Positions 8,081 to 17,659 are shown, counted from the stretch's first letter. The stretch is 34,223 nt of DNA from Planctomycetota bacterium (GCA_039182125.1 JBCDCH010000043.1:1-34223); one strand, 5' to 3'. Translations and numbers: made by a program. Notes: generated by a model from the sequence alone, not told the origin.

Positions 8081-9094
8081 CTACACCACCATTTCCTTCT
8101 CGCCACCGCGGCCGGAGATGACGATCTCGCCAGTGTCTTCGAGGCGGCGAACGATGTCGACGATCTTCTGCTGGGCCGCTTCGACGTCGCTGACGCGCAC
8201 CGGGCCCATGTATTGCATGTCCTCCTGGATGAGCTTGGCGGCGCGGTCGGACATGTTCTTGAAGATCTTGTCCTTGAGCTCGTCGGAAGCTGTCTTGAGC
8301 GCGAGGCCGAGCGTTTCGTTGTCGACCTCCTTGAGGACGGACTGAATGCCCTTGTCGTTGACGAGTAGGATGTCCTCGAAGACGAACATGAGTCGCCGGA
8401 TGGACTCGACGAGGTCCGGGTCTTCTGCTTCGAGGCCTTCCATGATGCCCTTCTCCGTCGTGCGGTCGGCGAGGTTGAGCATCTCCGCGACGTTCTCGAC
8501 GCCGCCTGTTTTTTCAGAGGAATCAGAGACGATATCGGAGAGCCGGTGCTGCAGGCCGCGCTCGACTTCCTCGATGACCTCGGGGTTGGTCTGCTCCATG
8601 TTGGCCACGCGCTTGACGACCTCGACCTGCTTCTGCGGACCGAGGCCCACGAGCACTTCCGAGGCCTTGGCCGGCGGGAGGAACGCGAGGATCAGCGCGA
8701 TCGTCTGTGGGTGCTCTTCCTGAATGAACGTCAGGATGTTCGCGCTATCGGCCTTCTGCAGAAAACTGAACGGCGTCGTTTGCACCTGTTCAGTAACGGC
8801 GCGGATCATCTTGTCCGCTTCTTCCTGACTCAACGACTTGCTGAGCAGTTGCTTGGCGTAGTCGAGACCACCGCCGACCATGTTGTTCGCCAGCGCGAGT
8901 TGGTAGAACTCACCGAAAACATCGCGGCGTTCGCCAACGGGAATGTCGCCGAGGCTGGCGATCTCGCGGGAGACTTCCTCGACCGCGCCGGGCGGGAGGA
9001 TCTTGAGCACCTGAGCGGCGGCGTCCTGATTGAGCGTGAGCAACAGAATGGCGGCCTTGCGGGTACCGCTGAGTTGGGAAGTCGCTGTCGCCAT
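8081..9094 (-). CDS. fliG: FliG, flagellar motor switch protein
   Basis: FliG links the MS ring to the C ring and interacts with the stator to make torque. The 337-residue product shows the full three-domain layout. The N domain is KAAILLLTLNQDAAAQVLK. The middle domain has the EHPQT motif at residues 127-131 followed by IALILAFLPPAKASEVL. The C domain has the charged torque helix (LKTASDELKDKIFKNMSDRAAKL). A short C-terminal extension ends GGEKEMVV. It lies 16 bp after fliF and six before fliH. The SD before the ATG is weak. Confidence 0.98.
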   Translation of the reverse strand: MATATSQLSGTRKAAILLLTLNQDAAAQVLKILPPGAVEEVSREIASLGDIPVGERRDVFGEFYQLALANNMVGGGLDYAKQLLSKSLSQEEADKMIRAVTEQVQTTPFSFLQKADSANILTFIQEEHPQTIALILAFLPPAKASEVLVGLGPQKQVEVVKRVANMEQTNPEVIEEVERGLQHRLSDIVSDSSEKTGGVENVAEMLNLADRTTEKGIMEGLEAEDPDLVESIRRLMFVFEDILLVNDKGIQSVLKEVDNETLGLALKTASDELKDKIFKNMSDRAAKLIQEDMQYMGPVRVSDVEAAQQKIVDIVRRLEDTGEIVISGRGGEKEMVV

Positions 9095-9110
9095 GCTTGC
9101 TCGTGGTGAT

Positions 9111-10751
9111 TTAGTCCTGCACCCAGCGGCGAATCAGCGCCGCGGCAGCTTCGGGATTCTCGCCGACCAGGCTCTGCACCTGCTCGACCATCTGCTTCGT
9201 CTGCATCATCTCGGGGTCAATTTCCTGAGCGTCCATCAGGTTGTCGGATTCGCCGACCTCACCGACGACGGACTCGCCACGGAGTTGCGCGAGAGCCGAT
9301 TCGAGATCGGGCACCTCGGTCGTGATCGTGGGCGAAGCCTTACGAACCATCATGGACACCATGAACAACGAGACCACCGCGAGCAGGCCGATGACCGCTT
9401 CGCGGCCGTAGCTGGTCATCATCGTGCCGACCGACATGCCACCGGGCAGGGTCATGCCGGCGTTGAGCGAGGCATCATCCAATGACGGCGGAAGCTGGTC
9501 GGCGTAGGTTTCGACGCTGATGTCGTCGGCCGTGTCGAGCGCGACGACATTCATCAAGATACTCCGAATACGGGCGACTTCGTTTTCCTCATGCGTCGCG
9601 AGCATCTCGCCATCAGGCGTTTCGATGTCCGGGTTGCGGGCCATGAAGTCGCGCTTGATGTGGCTCAGTGGAACACGCACGACCGCACGGACAACCTTCG
9701 CTTCACCCGCGGCGGTCTCCTCGACGACGCGTTGTTCGCCAACCTTGACTTCGTTTTTGGTGTCGGCCGTCTCGGAGTCCGAGGAGTTGACGCCACCGCC
9801 ACCGGCGAGTTCCAAGCCAATGTTCGGCACCGCGCCCGGCTCACCCGCGCCTGCACCGTCCGAACTTGTCGTCGTCGTGGTGCTTTCGCTGGTGGGGACA
9901 ACGACCGTGCCGTCCTGGTCGTAGGTCACGGCCTGCTTGCTACGCTTGGTCGGATTCACCTCGGCGGTGACGCTTACGAGAATGTTCGGGATGTCGGCGA
10001 ACGTGTCGTAGATCTTGTCGGCGTAGTCCGCTTCGACCATCGCGCGACGCTCGAAGAGTTGATCGGGATCGATCGGCCCGTTGGACTGGGCAACGCGCTG
10101 GAGTCGGCCGTTGACGTTGACTTTCACGTCACCGGTGGCGAGCTCGTTGACGGCACCCGCGACGATGTTGGCCAGACCTTCGACCAATCCGCGGTCGGCT
10201 TTGACATTGCCGTCGCGGGTCCAGACGCTGACGGTCGCGCTGTTGCGTGAACGCTGACCGATGCGCGTGGAGCGGTTCAAATCGAAAACGACGTCGGCGT
10301 GGGTGATGTTGCGATCAACGAGAATGATCGACTCGAGCTTGCGGCGCTTGGCCTCGGCGAAGAACTCCTTGGTCTTGAACGCCGGATCCCAGGCGGACAT
10401 CTTCTCGACCATCTTGTCGAAGCTGTCGGCGGAGTTGCCGGGCATGGCGTTGGCGAAGCCCAGTGCGGATACGGCGGCTTCGAGTTGGTCGGCGGGGACC
10501 ATGATCCGCGAGCCATCCAACTTCATGTCGATCCCGGCACCGGTCAGTGCAGTGCGGGCGTCGGCCATCTCCTGTGGCGTCATCGCGCCGTCGAGCACCG
10601 GCTGAAACTCACCGGTCGCGGCGTAGCTGCTCCACCACATGATGGTGATCACCATGATGGCCACGAGAGCGCCGGTGAGCATTTTCTGACTGGCGGAAAG
10701 GCCGCTCAGTTGCCCTTGGATGCGTTCGAGTTGTTGGCGGATGGTGTCCAC
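9111..10751 (-). CDS. fliF: FliF, flagellar MS-ring protein
   Basis: FliF forms the membrane ring on which the flagellum is built. The 546-residue product has an N-terminal membrane segment (about residues 26-45, LVAIMVITIMWWSSY) and the ring-building modules that follow (FQPVLDGAMTPQEMADARTAL, KRRKLESIILVD, DLNRSTRIGQRSRNSATVSV). A Ser/Thr/Gly-rich periplasmic linker spans about 280-330. A second membrane segment (VIGLLAVVSLFMVSMMV) is followed by the FliG-binding tail ending ENPEAAAALIRRWVQD. It starts at a GTG with a strong AGGAGG ahead. A 104-bp gap separates it from fliE, the longest gap between flgB and fliK apart from the fliK-flgD gap, so a secondary promoter could lie there. Confidence 0.97.
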   Translation of the reverse strand: MDTIRQQLERIQGQLSGLSASQKMLTGALVAIMVITIMWWSSYAATGEFQPVLDGAMTPQEMADARTALTGAGIDMKLDGSRIMVPADQLEAAVSALGFANAMPGNSADSFDKMVEKMSAWDPAFKTKEFFAEAKRRKLESIILVDRNITHADVVFDLNRSTRIGQRSRNSATVSVWTRDGNVKADRGLVEGLANIVAGAVNELATGDVKVNVNGRLQRVAQSNGPIDPDQLFERRAMVEADYADKIYDTFADIPNILVSVTAEVNPTKRSKQAVTYDQDGTVVVPTSESTTTTTSSDGAGAGEPGAVPNIGLELAGGGGVNSSDSETADTKNEVKVGEQRVVEETAAGEAKVVRAVVRVPLSHIKRDFMARNPDIETPDGEMLATHEENEVARIRSILMNVVALDTADDISVETYADQLPPSLDDASLNAGMTLPGGMSVGTMMTSYGREAVIGLLAVVSLFMVSMMVRKASPTITTEVPDLESALAQLRGESVVGEVGESDNLMDAQEIDPEMMQTKQMVEQVQSLVGENPEAAAALIRRWVQD

Positions 10752-10855
10752 GGGATTAGCCCTCCTGGCTTACCGCAGCGGGTCAGGTTGCACGGGCCGT
10801 CGGTTGGCATCCTGCCGACCTCAAGCTCGCCCCACCCGGCGGTATACCAAGTGGG

Positions 10856-11161
10856 TCAGACGGGCATGTTACGAATTTCTTCAAAGGCGTCCATGAGTTT
10901 CTTCCGAACGGCAAGAAGCGTGTTGAAGGCGAGGTCTGATTTCTCGACGGCCAGCATGACGCCGGTCACATCGTCGGTCTGTCCGGAGGCAAGCCCCTCT
11001 ACCGCATGTTGTGCATCGCGCTGTAACTGCGCAACATCTCCCACCGTCTTTTGCAGGACTTCGGCGAAGCCGCCGTTCTGACCGGCGGAGCGATCCGGCC
11101 CGCCGACGGTGTTCGCGGCGCTTTGCAGGCCGTGGATAGATTGGTTGAGATTCTGGATCAT
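10856..11161 (-). CDS. fliE: FliE, flagellar hook-basal body protein
   Basis: FliE joins the MS ring to the proximal rod. The product is 101 residues, the usual size. The C-terminal half carries the family pattern: FAEVLQKTVGDVAQLQRDAQ, then GLASGQTDDVTGVMLAVEKSDLAF, then LLAVRKKLMDAFEEIRNMPV. The N-terminus is variable and polar, as in homologues. An SD (AGGAAGA) lies upstream of the ATG. It follows flgC by 32 bp in the conserved flgB-flgC-fliE order. Confidence 0.95.
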   Translation of the reverse strand: MIQNLNQSIHGLQSAANTVGGPDRSAGQNGGFAEVLQKTVGDVAQLQRDAQHAVEGLASGQTDDVTGVMLAVEKSDLAFNTLLAVRKKLMDAFEEIRNMPV

Positions 11162-11193
11162 GGGTGGGTCTTCCTGACCGTTTTCGCAGTCCG

Positions 11194-11595
11194 TTAGGCA
11201 ATCAGCCGCAAGGCGGCGTTGAGCATGGCCTTGGTGGTCTCGATCATCGTGACGTTCGCCTCGTAAGCCCGGCTCGCGTCGAGCATGTTGACCGACTCGA
11301 TCGCCAAATCAACGTTGGGCATCTGGACGAAACCGTCCGAGTTGGCGTCGGGGTGGCCGGGGTCGAACACCTTGGGGAACGGCGTGGGGTCTTGCTTGAT
11401 CGCCGCGACCCGCACACCGGGGTTGCCCGCCACGTCGCGCTGGGGCTCGAACACCACGAACCGCCGGCGGTAAGGCTCGATCGTCCCGTCGGCCTGCCGG
11501 GTCGTGTTCAGGTTCGCCAGGTTGTTCGCCACGGTGTCCATGCGGACGCGCTGGGCCGTGAGCGCGCTGGCGGCGGTGTCGAGGGTGCTGATCAT
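11194..11595 (-). CDS. flgC: FlgC, proximal rod protein
   Basis: FlgC builds part of the periplasmic rod. The 133-residue product begins MISTLDTAASALTAQRVRMD and has the family signature VANNLANLNTTR, then PYRRRFVVFEP and a proline- and aspartate-rich stretch (PFPKVFDPGHPDAN). The C-terminal motif is GFVQMPNVDLAIESVNMLDA followed by SRAYEANVTMIETTKAM. The SD AAAGGAT is well placed. It is 11 bp after flgB. Confidence 0.97.
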   Translation of the reverse strand: MISTLDTAASALTAQRVRMDTVANNLANLNTTRQADGTIEPYRRRFVVFEPQRDVAGNPGVRVAAIKQDPTPFPKVFDPGHPDANSDGFVQMPNVDLAIESVNMLDASRAYEANVTMIETTKAMLNAALRLIA

Positions 11596-11606
11596 CGGTC
11601 AATCCT

Positions 11607-12008
11607 TTACTGCGGAACCTCACGGAGCGCACTGCGGAGTTGGCTGTACTGTTTTCGCAAGAGCTCGGCCAGCGCGTTGTGCTGCAGGGCGTTCTTCGCG
11701 GACTCGGTCATCAACTGCTCCATCGAACGGTTGTTGCCGTCGTGGAAGGTGATGCCACCGGTTTCGAAGGTGAGCGACTCGTCGACGCCGGACAGATCGA
11801 GCCGACCGCCACGATCGCGTTCGTCCAGCGACTTGGCCAACGATGCACGAAACGCGTTCACGTCCATGTCGCGCTGCTTGTAGCCGGGCGTTGTCGCATT
11901 GGCGACGTTCTCGGTCAGCAACGCCTGACGCAAGCCCGCGAAACGCATCGACCGCCCCACGACCGGGGCCGGCGTGCTGTTGAGGATGGTGTCGAGGAAC
12001 TGGGCCAT
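11607..12008 (-). CDS. flgB: FlgB, proximal rod protein
   Basis: FlgB is a proximal rod subunit that assembles with FlgC, FlgF and FliE. The 133-residue product has the rod motif RQALLTENVANATTPGYKQRD at about residues 27-47, a glycine- and aspartate-rich middle, and a C-terminal helix (LMTESAKNALQHNALAELLRK) typical of FlgB. The ATG has an AAGGA about eight bases ahead. It is the first structural gene of the flagellar cluster, 72 bp downstream of the NtrC-type regulator. Confidence 0.96.
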   Translation of the reverse strand: MAQFLDTILNSTPAPVVGRSMRFAGLRQALLTENVANATTPGYKQRDMDVNAFRASLAKSLDERDRGGRLDLSGVDESLTFETGGITFHDGNNRSMEQLMTESAKNALQHNALAELLRKQYSQLRSALREVPQ

Positions 12009-12080
12009 GTGATTTTCCTTTTGATCGGACGCGGGGTTGGGGCTTCGCCAGCGCGCCGGCTGACGGGCGCAGGTCTTGCG

Positions 12081-13427
12081 CTATGCGGCAAGGGCGATCT
12101 CGCCGTCCCACTCGCCGGTTTCCTTCCACTTCTTGAGTTTCATACCGAGAGTCCGCACGCCGATTCCCAGGGCGCCGGCGGTCTTGGCGCGATGGCCGTT
12201 GAACTTGTCGAGGGCCGCGAGAATGGTGCGCTTCTCGACTTCGGCCAACGGCTCGTTGTTCCACTTCATCGCCACGGGCCGGGGGCTTCCGCCGCCGATC
12301 CAGGGCTCGAGCGTTGCCGCACGAATGACGCCCGGCTCGGTCTCCAACGCAACCGCCCGCTCGAGCATGTTCTGCAACTCACGCACGTTGCCGGGCCAAT
12401 CGTGGCGTTCGAGCATCCGAACAGCGCGAGGATTGAGGTGCCGGAACGGCGTGCCGTCGCGCTTGGAGATGCGGTGCAGGAAGTGCCGGGCCAGATCGGC
12501 AATGTCGTCAGTTCGATCGCGCAGCGGCGGGACGATGATCGGCAATACGTCGAGCCGGTAGAACAGGTCCGCCCGGAACCGCCCCGCCTTGACCTCCTCC
12601 TCGAGGTCGGCGTTGCTGGTCGCGACGATGCGGACGTCGACCCGCCGGGTGACGGTGCCGCCGACCCGCTCGAAACTGCCGTCCTGTAGAAACCGCAACA
12701 GCTTGGCCTGCACGCCGGGGCTGATCTGGCTGACCTCGTCGAGCAGAACAACGCCCGCATCGGCCCGCTCAAAACGGCCGGGCAGGTGTGCTTGCGACTC
12801 GTCGCCGAACAGCTCGGCTTCGAGATGGTCGCCGGCGAGAGCCGCGCAGTTGACGGCGATCAACGGCTTGTCAGCACGATCGCCCGCCGCGTGGATGGTG
12901 CGGGCAACCACTTCCTTGCCGACGCCGCTCTCGCCGCGGATCAGGACCGTCGCGTTGGACGTGGCGACCCGTTCGATCTGTTGCTTGAGTTGTCCGGTCG
13001 CGGCGCTCTTGCCGACCAGTTGCGTGGCGGGCTCCACCGGCTTGGGCCTGGCAATCGGCGATTCGTCCAGCGTTCGCAAGGCCCGCTCGGTCATGCGACG
13101 CAGGTCATCGCCGTCGAAAGGCTTTTGCAAATAGTCCAAGGCTCCCTGCTTGATCGCGCTCACCGCCGTCGGCACCGTCGCGAAGGCGGTCATCAGGATC
13201 ACGAGCAGCTTCGGCTTCCGTGCCTTGGCCGATCGCAGCAGTTCGATCCCGGTCATGCCAGGCATTTTCAGGTCGGTGATCAGCAGGTCGATCGCGTCGG
13301 CGTCGAGTATGTCGAGGGCTTCCTGCCCGCACGCCGCGGTACGCACTTGGTGTCCATGACGTTCGAGCGTGGCGGCCGAACCGTCACGCATCAGGGCCTC
13401 GTCATCACAGATCAAGATCGTCGCCAT
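12081..13427 (-). CDS. NtrC-type response regulator lacking the GAFTGA loop
   Basis: A 448-residue, three-domain regulator. The receiver (1-115) has the acidic pair at 8-9, the phospho-acceptor Asp52 (LLITDLKMPG), Thr80 and Lys102. The AAA+ domain has Walker A GESGVGKE (164-171), Walker B VVLLDE (225-230) and the arginine-finger region (FRADLFYRLDVLPI). A Fis-type helix-turn-helix is near 405-440 (GHRAKTAGALGIGVRTLGMKL). Between ELFG (204-207) and GRFE (216-219), where sigma-54 activators carry GAFTGA, there are only eight residues (DESQAHLP), so the sigma-54-contacting loop is absent. The frame is intact there. ATG at 13427 is preferred, and an in-frame GTG at 13436 would add three residues. 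Its position heading the flagellar genes makes it the likely cluster regulator. Comparable activators without GAFTGA in other bacteria act with sigma-70-type polymerase or as repressors. Confidence 0.9.
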   Translation of the reverse strand: MATILICDDEALMRDGSAATLERHGHQVRTAACGQEALDILDADAIDLLITDLKMPGMTGIELLRSAKARKPKLLVILMTAFATVPTAVSAIKQGALDYLQKPFDGDDLRRMTERALRTLDESPIARPKPVEPATQLVGKSAATGQLKQQIERVATSNATVLIRGESGVGKEVVARTIHAAGDRADKPLIAVNCAALAGDHLEAELFGDESQAHLPGRFERADAGVVLLDEVSQISPGVQAKLLRFLQDGSFERVGGTVTRRVDVRIVATSNADLEEEVKAGRFRADLFYRLDVLPIIVPPLRDRTDDIADLARHFLHRISKRDGTPFRHLNPRAVRMLERHDWPGNVRELQNMLERAVALETEPGVIRAATLEPWIGGGSPRPVAMKWNNEPLAEVEKRTILAALDKFNGHRAKTAGALGIGVRTLGMKLKKWKETGEWDGEIALAA

Positions 13428-13532
13428 CCTTGGCACCGCTTTCCTGGCTGGAACTTCCGTTTGCGAACCGACATGGGTGTTATCGGACGACGGCGGAAGT
13501 TGCGCCAGCGAAAGCGGCAGTTTTTGCGCGGC

Positions 13533-15011
13533 TCAATCGCTGCCGGTCATGGCGTGAAGGACCCGCGCCTGATCCTTCTCGACGAACTCACCGACCAATC
13601 GCCCCCCGCGCATCACAAGAACCCGGTCGCAAAGACCCAGCAACTCCGGGAGTTCGCTGCTGACCACGAGCACGGCCACGCCGTCGCCGACGAGGTCGGC
13701 GAGGATCTGATGGATGCCGGCTTTGGCACCGATGTCGACGCCGCGAGTCGGCTCGTCCACGATCAGCAACTTCAGACCCCCCGCCGACTCACGCAGACCG
13801 AGCCACTTGGCGAGGGCGACCTTTTGCTGGTTGCCGCCCGAGAGAGCGCCAGCCGGCAGGCCGACGTCAGCGGTGCGGATGTCGAGTTGCGTGCGTGCGG
13901 CCTCGGCCCGGCGGTGCTCGGCGGCTTGCTTCACGAAGCCCGCCGCGGCGAACTCACCGAGCGTTGCGGCATTCACGTTCGTGCGAATCGGGTGTTCCAG
14001 TTGCAGCCCCTGGAGCTTGCGATCCTCCGGGACCAACGCGACCCCGGCGGCAATCGCCTCGGCCGGGTGCCGCAGGGACAATGTGTTGCCATCGACGCAA
14101 ACGCGGCCCGTTGCCGTCGGGTCCAAGCCAAAAATGGCCTGCACCGTCTCCGAACGCCCGCTACCCACCAAGCCGGCCATCCCAACGATCTCGCCAGCGC
14201 GGACGCTGAACGAGATGTCTCGCACATCGCGTGACGACAATCCGTCCACTTCGAGAATCGCGGCCCCCGGCTCGCCCCGACTCCGCTCGAACGCCGCCAC
14301 CGATCGGCCGACCATCATGCGGACGAGCTCGTCCTCGGTGGTGTCCGCCCGGTCGATGGTGCCGACGTGTCGGCCGTCGCGCAGCACGCTGATTCGATCG
14401 GCGAGCCGCATCACCTCCGGCATGCGATGGCTCACGTACACGGCGGTCAGACCTCCGTCACGCAACCGCTCGATCAGCGTCATCAGCGACTCGGCTTCGT
14501 GGTCACCGAGGCTGCTGGTCGGCTCGTCGAACACGATCACCCGTGCCCCGCTGCCGACGGCGGTCGCGATCTGCACAAGCTGAACCTGCGCCGTCGACAG
14601 CTCACGCATCGGCCGATCGACGTCGAGCCGGATGTCGATGCCGGCGAGCAACTCGGTCGCACGGGCGCGCAGTTCGCGGCGGTCGACGATCCCGGCGCGA
14701 GCCGGCAGTTGGTGCAGCGACACGTTTTCCGCGACGCTCAGGTCCGGGCAGTACGCCAGCTCCTGATGCACGATCGCGATACCCAAGTCGGCGGCGGCGG
14801 CCGGGTCGGCGATACGCACCGGTTCGCCGTCGAGCAGGATCAGTCCGCCGTCGGGTCGATGAATGCCACCGAGCACCTTGCCGAGCGTGCTCTTGCCCGC
14901 CCCGTTCTCGCCCATGAGCACATGGACCGTGCCCCGCTCGATGGTGAGCGACACATCCGCAAGCGCCTGCACGCCGCCGAAGTGCTTAGAGATGTCACGG
15001 AACTCGATCAT
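13533..15011 (-). CDS. Sugar-type ABC transporter ATP-binding protein (RbsA/MglA/XylG-like)
   Basis: A 492-residue protein with two fused nucleotide-binding domains, the form used by ribose, galactose and xylose importers. The first domain has GENGAGKST (34-42), HQELAYCPDLSVAENV, the signature LSTAQVQLVQIA and Walker B VIVFDEPTSSL. The second has the degenerate Walker A GLVGSGRSE (no lysine, normal for this subfamily), VPEDRKLQGL, the signature LSGGNQQKV and LLIVDEPTRGVDIG. No permease or binding-protein gene is in the window, so its partners are elsewhere. It overlaps the stop of the upstream glycosidase gene by four bases (ATGA), suggesting co-translation. The substrate cannot be told from the sequence. 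Confidence 0.92.
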   Translation of the reverse strand: MIEFRDISKHFGGVQALADVSLTIERGTVHVLMGENGAGKSTLGKVLGGIHRPDGGLILLDGEPVRIADPAAAADLGIAIVHQELAYCPDLSVAENVSLHQLPARAGIVDRRELRARATELLAGIDIRLDVDRPMRELSTAQVQLVQIATAVGSGARVIVFDEPTSSLGDHEAESLMTLIERLRDGGLTAVYVSHRMPEVMRLADRISVLRDGRHVGTIDRADTTEDELVRMMVGRSVAAFERSRGEPGAAILEVDGLSSRDVRDISFSVRAGEIVGMAGLVGSGRSETVQAIFGLDPTATGRVCVDGNTLSLRHPAEAIAAGVALVPEDRKLQGLQLEHPIRTNVNAATLGEFAAAGFVKQAAEHRRAEAARTQLDIRTADVGLPAGALSGGNQQKVALAKWLGLRESAGGLKLLIVDEPTRGVDIGAKAGIHQILADLVGDGVAVLVVSSELPELLGLCDRVLVMRGGRLVGEFVEKDQARVLHAMTGSD

Positions 15012-17659
15012 GAATCCGCGAGCTTCTCCAGCATGTTGGCGACCAACGCGGTCCAGCCGGTCTGATGGGCCGCGCCGCAGCCGCGCCCGTTGTCGCCGTG
15101 GAAGAACTCGTAGAACAGCACGAGATCATCCCACTGCTCGGCGTAAGCCTTGGCGTCGCCGTGGCAGGGCCGGTTGCCGTCGGGGTCTTTCTCGAACAGC
15201 GCGACGAGCCTGCGTTCGACCTCGTGGGCGGCGGAGCGCAAGTCGAGTTGTGCGGTACCGCCAGACACCGGGCACGTGACGTCCATCTCGTCGCCATAGA
15301 AGTGGTGGTAGCGTTCGAGTGCTTCGATAAACAGGTAGTTGAGCGGGAACCAGATCGGGCCACGCCAGTTGGAGTTGCCGCCGAACATCTCCGTGTTGCT
15401 CTCGGCGGGCGTGTACTTGACGCGATACTCGTTGCAGGCCGCGTGAAAAACGTACGGGTTTTGCTCGTGGTGCTTGCTCATCGACCGCATGCCGTACGGC
15501 GAGAGGAACTCATCCTCGCTGAGCGCGTAGTGCAGTACTTTTTGCAGTTTCTCGGGACCAACGACGCTCAGGAGCAGTGCTTTCTGGCCGTTGGGCATCG
15601 TGCGTTCGGTGATGTGCTGGGCCAGGCGTGGCCGGTGCTCGCGGAACCACTTCATCCGCTTGGCAAAGCCCGGCAGCTTGTCGAGCGTCTCCTGTGTGAG
15701 GATCTCGCTGGCAAACGTCGGGATCAGTCCGACGAAGCTGCGGATGCGTAACGGATCGGACTTCTGCGCGTCGGGGTCCCAGAGCTGATCGTAGTAGAAG
15801 CCGTCGGTGTCGTCCCAGAGTCCGTCGCCGCCGATGGTGTTCATGGCATGGGTTATGGCGACGAAATGCTCGAAGAACTTGGACGCGACGTCCTCGTAGA
15901 CCGGATCTTCCGCGGCCAACTCGAGCGCGATGCTGAGCATGGTGACGCAGTAGAACGCCATCCACGCGGTGCCGTCCGCCTGCTCGAGCTGTCGGCCGTC
16001 ATGGAACTGCTCGGCGGACCGGTCGAAGAGTCCGATGTTGTCGAGCCCGAGGAAGCCGCCACCGAAGAGGTGGTTGTCGTCCTCGTCCTTGCGCGTGACC
16101 CACCATGTGAAGTTGAGCAGCAGCTTGTGAAAGCAGCGCTCGAGGAACTTGCGGTCCCGCTGGCCGCGCGGCGCGGTCATCTTGTACACGCGCCACACCG
16201 CCCAAGCGTGTACCGGCGGGTTCACGTCGGAAAAGTTGAACTCGTACGCCGGAATCTGGCCGTTGGGATGCATGTACCACTCACGCAGGAACAGCACGAG
16301 TTGGTCCTTGGCGAACTTCGGATCGACCCGACACATCGGCAGCATGTGGAACGCCAAATCCCAAGCGGCGTACCACGGATACTCCCACTTGTCGGGCATG
16401 CTGATGACGTCGCGATTGAACAGGTGATCCCGCCAATCACGGTTGCGAGCACGGGGCTTGCGTTGCTTCGGCGGCGCGGGCTGGCCGGGGTCGCCGTTGA
16501 GCCAGTGCTGGACGCTGTAGAAATAGAACTGTTTGGTCCAGAGCAGCCCGGCGTACGACTGACGCGAAATCATCTTGCGTTCATCGGAGAGCGATGTCGG
16601 GATGACGGTGTCGTAGAACGCGTCAGCCTCGGCGATTCGGTCGGCAAAGACTTGGTCGACCGGCGGCCCGCCCTTCTCGTCAGCGTCGGTCAATCGGAAT
16701 GTAAACGTCCGGCTCTCACCCGGTTCAACCTCGACCTCGTACCAGGCCGCGCACTTGGTCCCAAGCTGATCCGGGTTCACCGCGTCCTTCTCGCCATCGA
16801 TCACATGGCGGTGAAAACCGTCCTTCGGATAGCCGTTCAACTCCTGTTTCCAGAGCCGCTTGGCGTTGGTCTCGTTGTCGCAGAACAACCATGCCTTCGG
16901 CTCCTCGGTCGCGGTGAACTCGAACCCCTTGAGCGTCTCATGCTCGCAGCACACCGTCTCGCCATCGAGCGCCATCATCGGCTTCTCGAACATCCCTTCA
17001 TGTTCTGCACCCCAGCTCCAGCCGTTGCGGAACCACAACTGTGGCAGCAAGTGCAAGGTTGCGAGCTTCGGACCGTGGTTGGCGATGGTTACCCGAATGC
17101 AGATGTCGTTGGGCGAAGCCTTGGCGTACTCGGCGGTGACGTCCCAGTAGCCGTTGGCCAGTGCATCGGTGTCGAGCAGTTCGTATTCGGTCTTGAGCTT
17201 GCCGCGATCGCCATTGACATCGCGTAGTTCGTTGTAGGGAAACGCCGACTGCGGATATTTGTAAAGTCCCTTGCAGTACGAGTGGGTCGGCGTCGCGTCG
17301 AGATAGTAGTAAAGCTCTTTGACGTCCTCGCCGTGGTTGCCCTCGCTGTTGGTCAGGCCGTAGAGACGTTCCTTGAGAATTGAATCCTTACCGTTCCAAA
17401 GCGCGAGACCAAAGCACAGACGGCACTCGCGATCGGTAATCCCGAGAAGCCCGTCCTCGCCCCAGCGATAGGCGCGACTGCGTGCGTGATCATGCGGGAA
17501 GTAGTTCCAGCAATCGCCGTACGTCGAGTAATCCTCGCGCACGGTGCCCCACTGGCGTTCGGAGAGGTAGGTGCCCCAGCGTTTCCAGTTGGCCTCGCGG
17601 CGGGCGTCGGCGGCGAGGCGCTGATGTTCGGCGGTGCTGTGTTCGGCGGTGTTGGACAT
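15008..17659 (-). CDS. GH63-family glycoside hydrolase (bacterial glucosidase type)
   Basis: An 883-residue cytoplasmic protein (no signal peptide) of the bacterial GH63 type, related to processing alpha-glucosidase I. The N-terminal beta-rich half has the family motifs [18 protein letters not shown] (29-46), [12 protein letters not shown] and [21 protein letters not shown]. The C-terminal (alpha/alpha)6 domain has [15 protein letters not shown], where Asp434 is the probable general acid. It also has [13 protein letters not shown], and near the end [20 protein letters not shown] (850-869), where Glu851 is the candidate base. Residue roles are assigned by analogy. GGAAG precedes the ATG. The substrate is unknown, and glucosylglycerate-, trehalose- or maltooligosaccharide-like compounds are possible. 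It is translationally coupled to the sugar ABC ATPase. Confidence 0.88.
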   Translation of the reverse strand: MSNTAEHSTAEHQRLAADARREANWKRWGTYLSERQWGTVREDYSTYGDCWNYFPHDHARSRAYRWGEDGLLGITDRECRLCFGLALWNGKDSILKERLYGLTNSEGNHGEDVKELYYYLDATPTHSYCKGLYKYPQSAFPYNELRDVNGDRGKLKTEYELLDTDALANGYWDVTAEYAKASPNDICIRVTIANHGPKLATLHLLPQLWFRNGWSWGAEHEGMFEKPMMALDGETVCCEHETLKGFEFTATEEPKAWLFCDNETNAKRLWKQELNGYPKDGFHRHVIDGEKDAVNPDQLGTKCAAWYEVEVEPGESRTFTFRLTDADEKGGPPVDQVFADRIAEADAFYDTVIPTSLSDERKMISRQSYAGLLWTKQFYFYSVQHWLNGDPGQPAPPKQRKPRARNRDWRDHLFNRDVISMPDKWEYPWYAAWDLAFHMLPMCRVDPKFAKDQLVLFLREWYMHPNGQIPAYEFNFSDVNPPVHAWAVWRVYKMTAPRGQRDRKFLERCFHKLLLNFTWWVTRKDEDDNHLFGGGFLGLDNIGLFDRSAEQFHDGRQLEQADGTAWMAFYCVTMLSIALELAAEDPVYEDVASKFFEHFVAITHAMNTIGGDGLWDDTDGFYYDQLWDPDAQKSDPLRIRSFVGLIPTFASEILTQETLDKLPGFAKRMKWFREHRPRLAQHITERTMPNGQKALLLSVVGPEKLQKVLHYALSEDEFLSPYGMRSMSKHHEQNPYVFHAACNEYRVKYTPAESNTEMFGGNSNWRGPIWFPLNYLFIEALERYHHFYGDEMDVTCPVSGGTAQLDLRSAAHEVERRLVALFEKDPDGNRPCHGDAKAYAEQWDDLVLFYEFFHGDNGRGCGAAHQTGWTALVANMLEKLADS

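Noticed and set aside
10752-10855. Possible terminator or promoter in the fliE-fliF gap
   Set aside because: Only a weak CCCAC/GTGGG pairing, no T-run and no convincing promoter boxes. The gap is simply longer than its neighbours.
12009-12080. 72-bp gap between the regulator and flgB as a possible small gene
   Set aside because: No frame of useful length. It holds only an SD for flgB.
13493-13507. TGGCGC-N7-GC on the minus strand ahead of the regulator gene, resembling a sigma-54 site
   Set aside because: The -12 element reads CCGC instead of TTGC and the match is only partial. No good -24/-12 site was found ahead of flgB either.
13533-15011. Second Walker A of the ABC ATPase lacks lysine (GLVGSGRSE), suggesting a defective enzyme
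   Set aside because: This degeneracy is normal in the C-terminal half of RbsA/MglA-type proteins.
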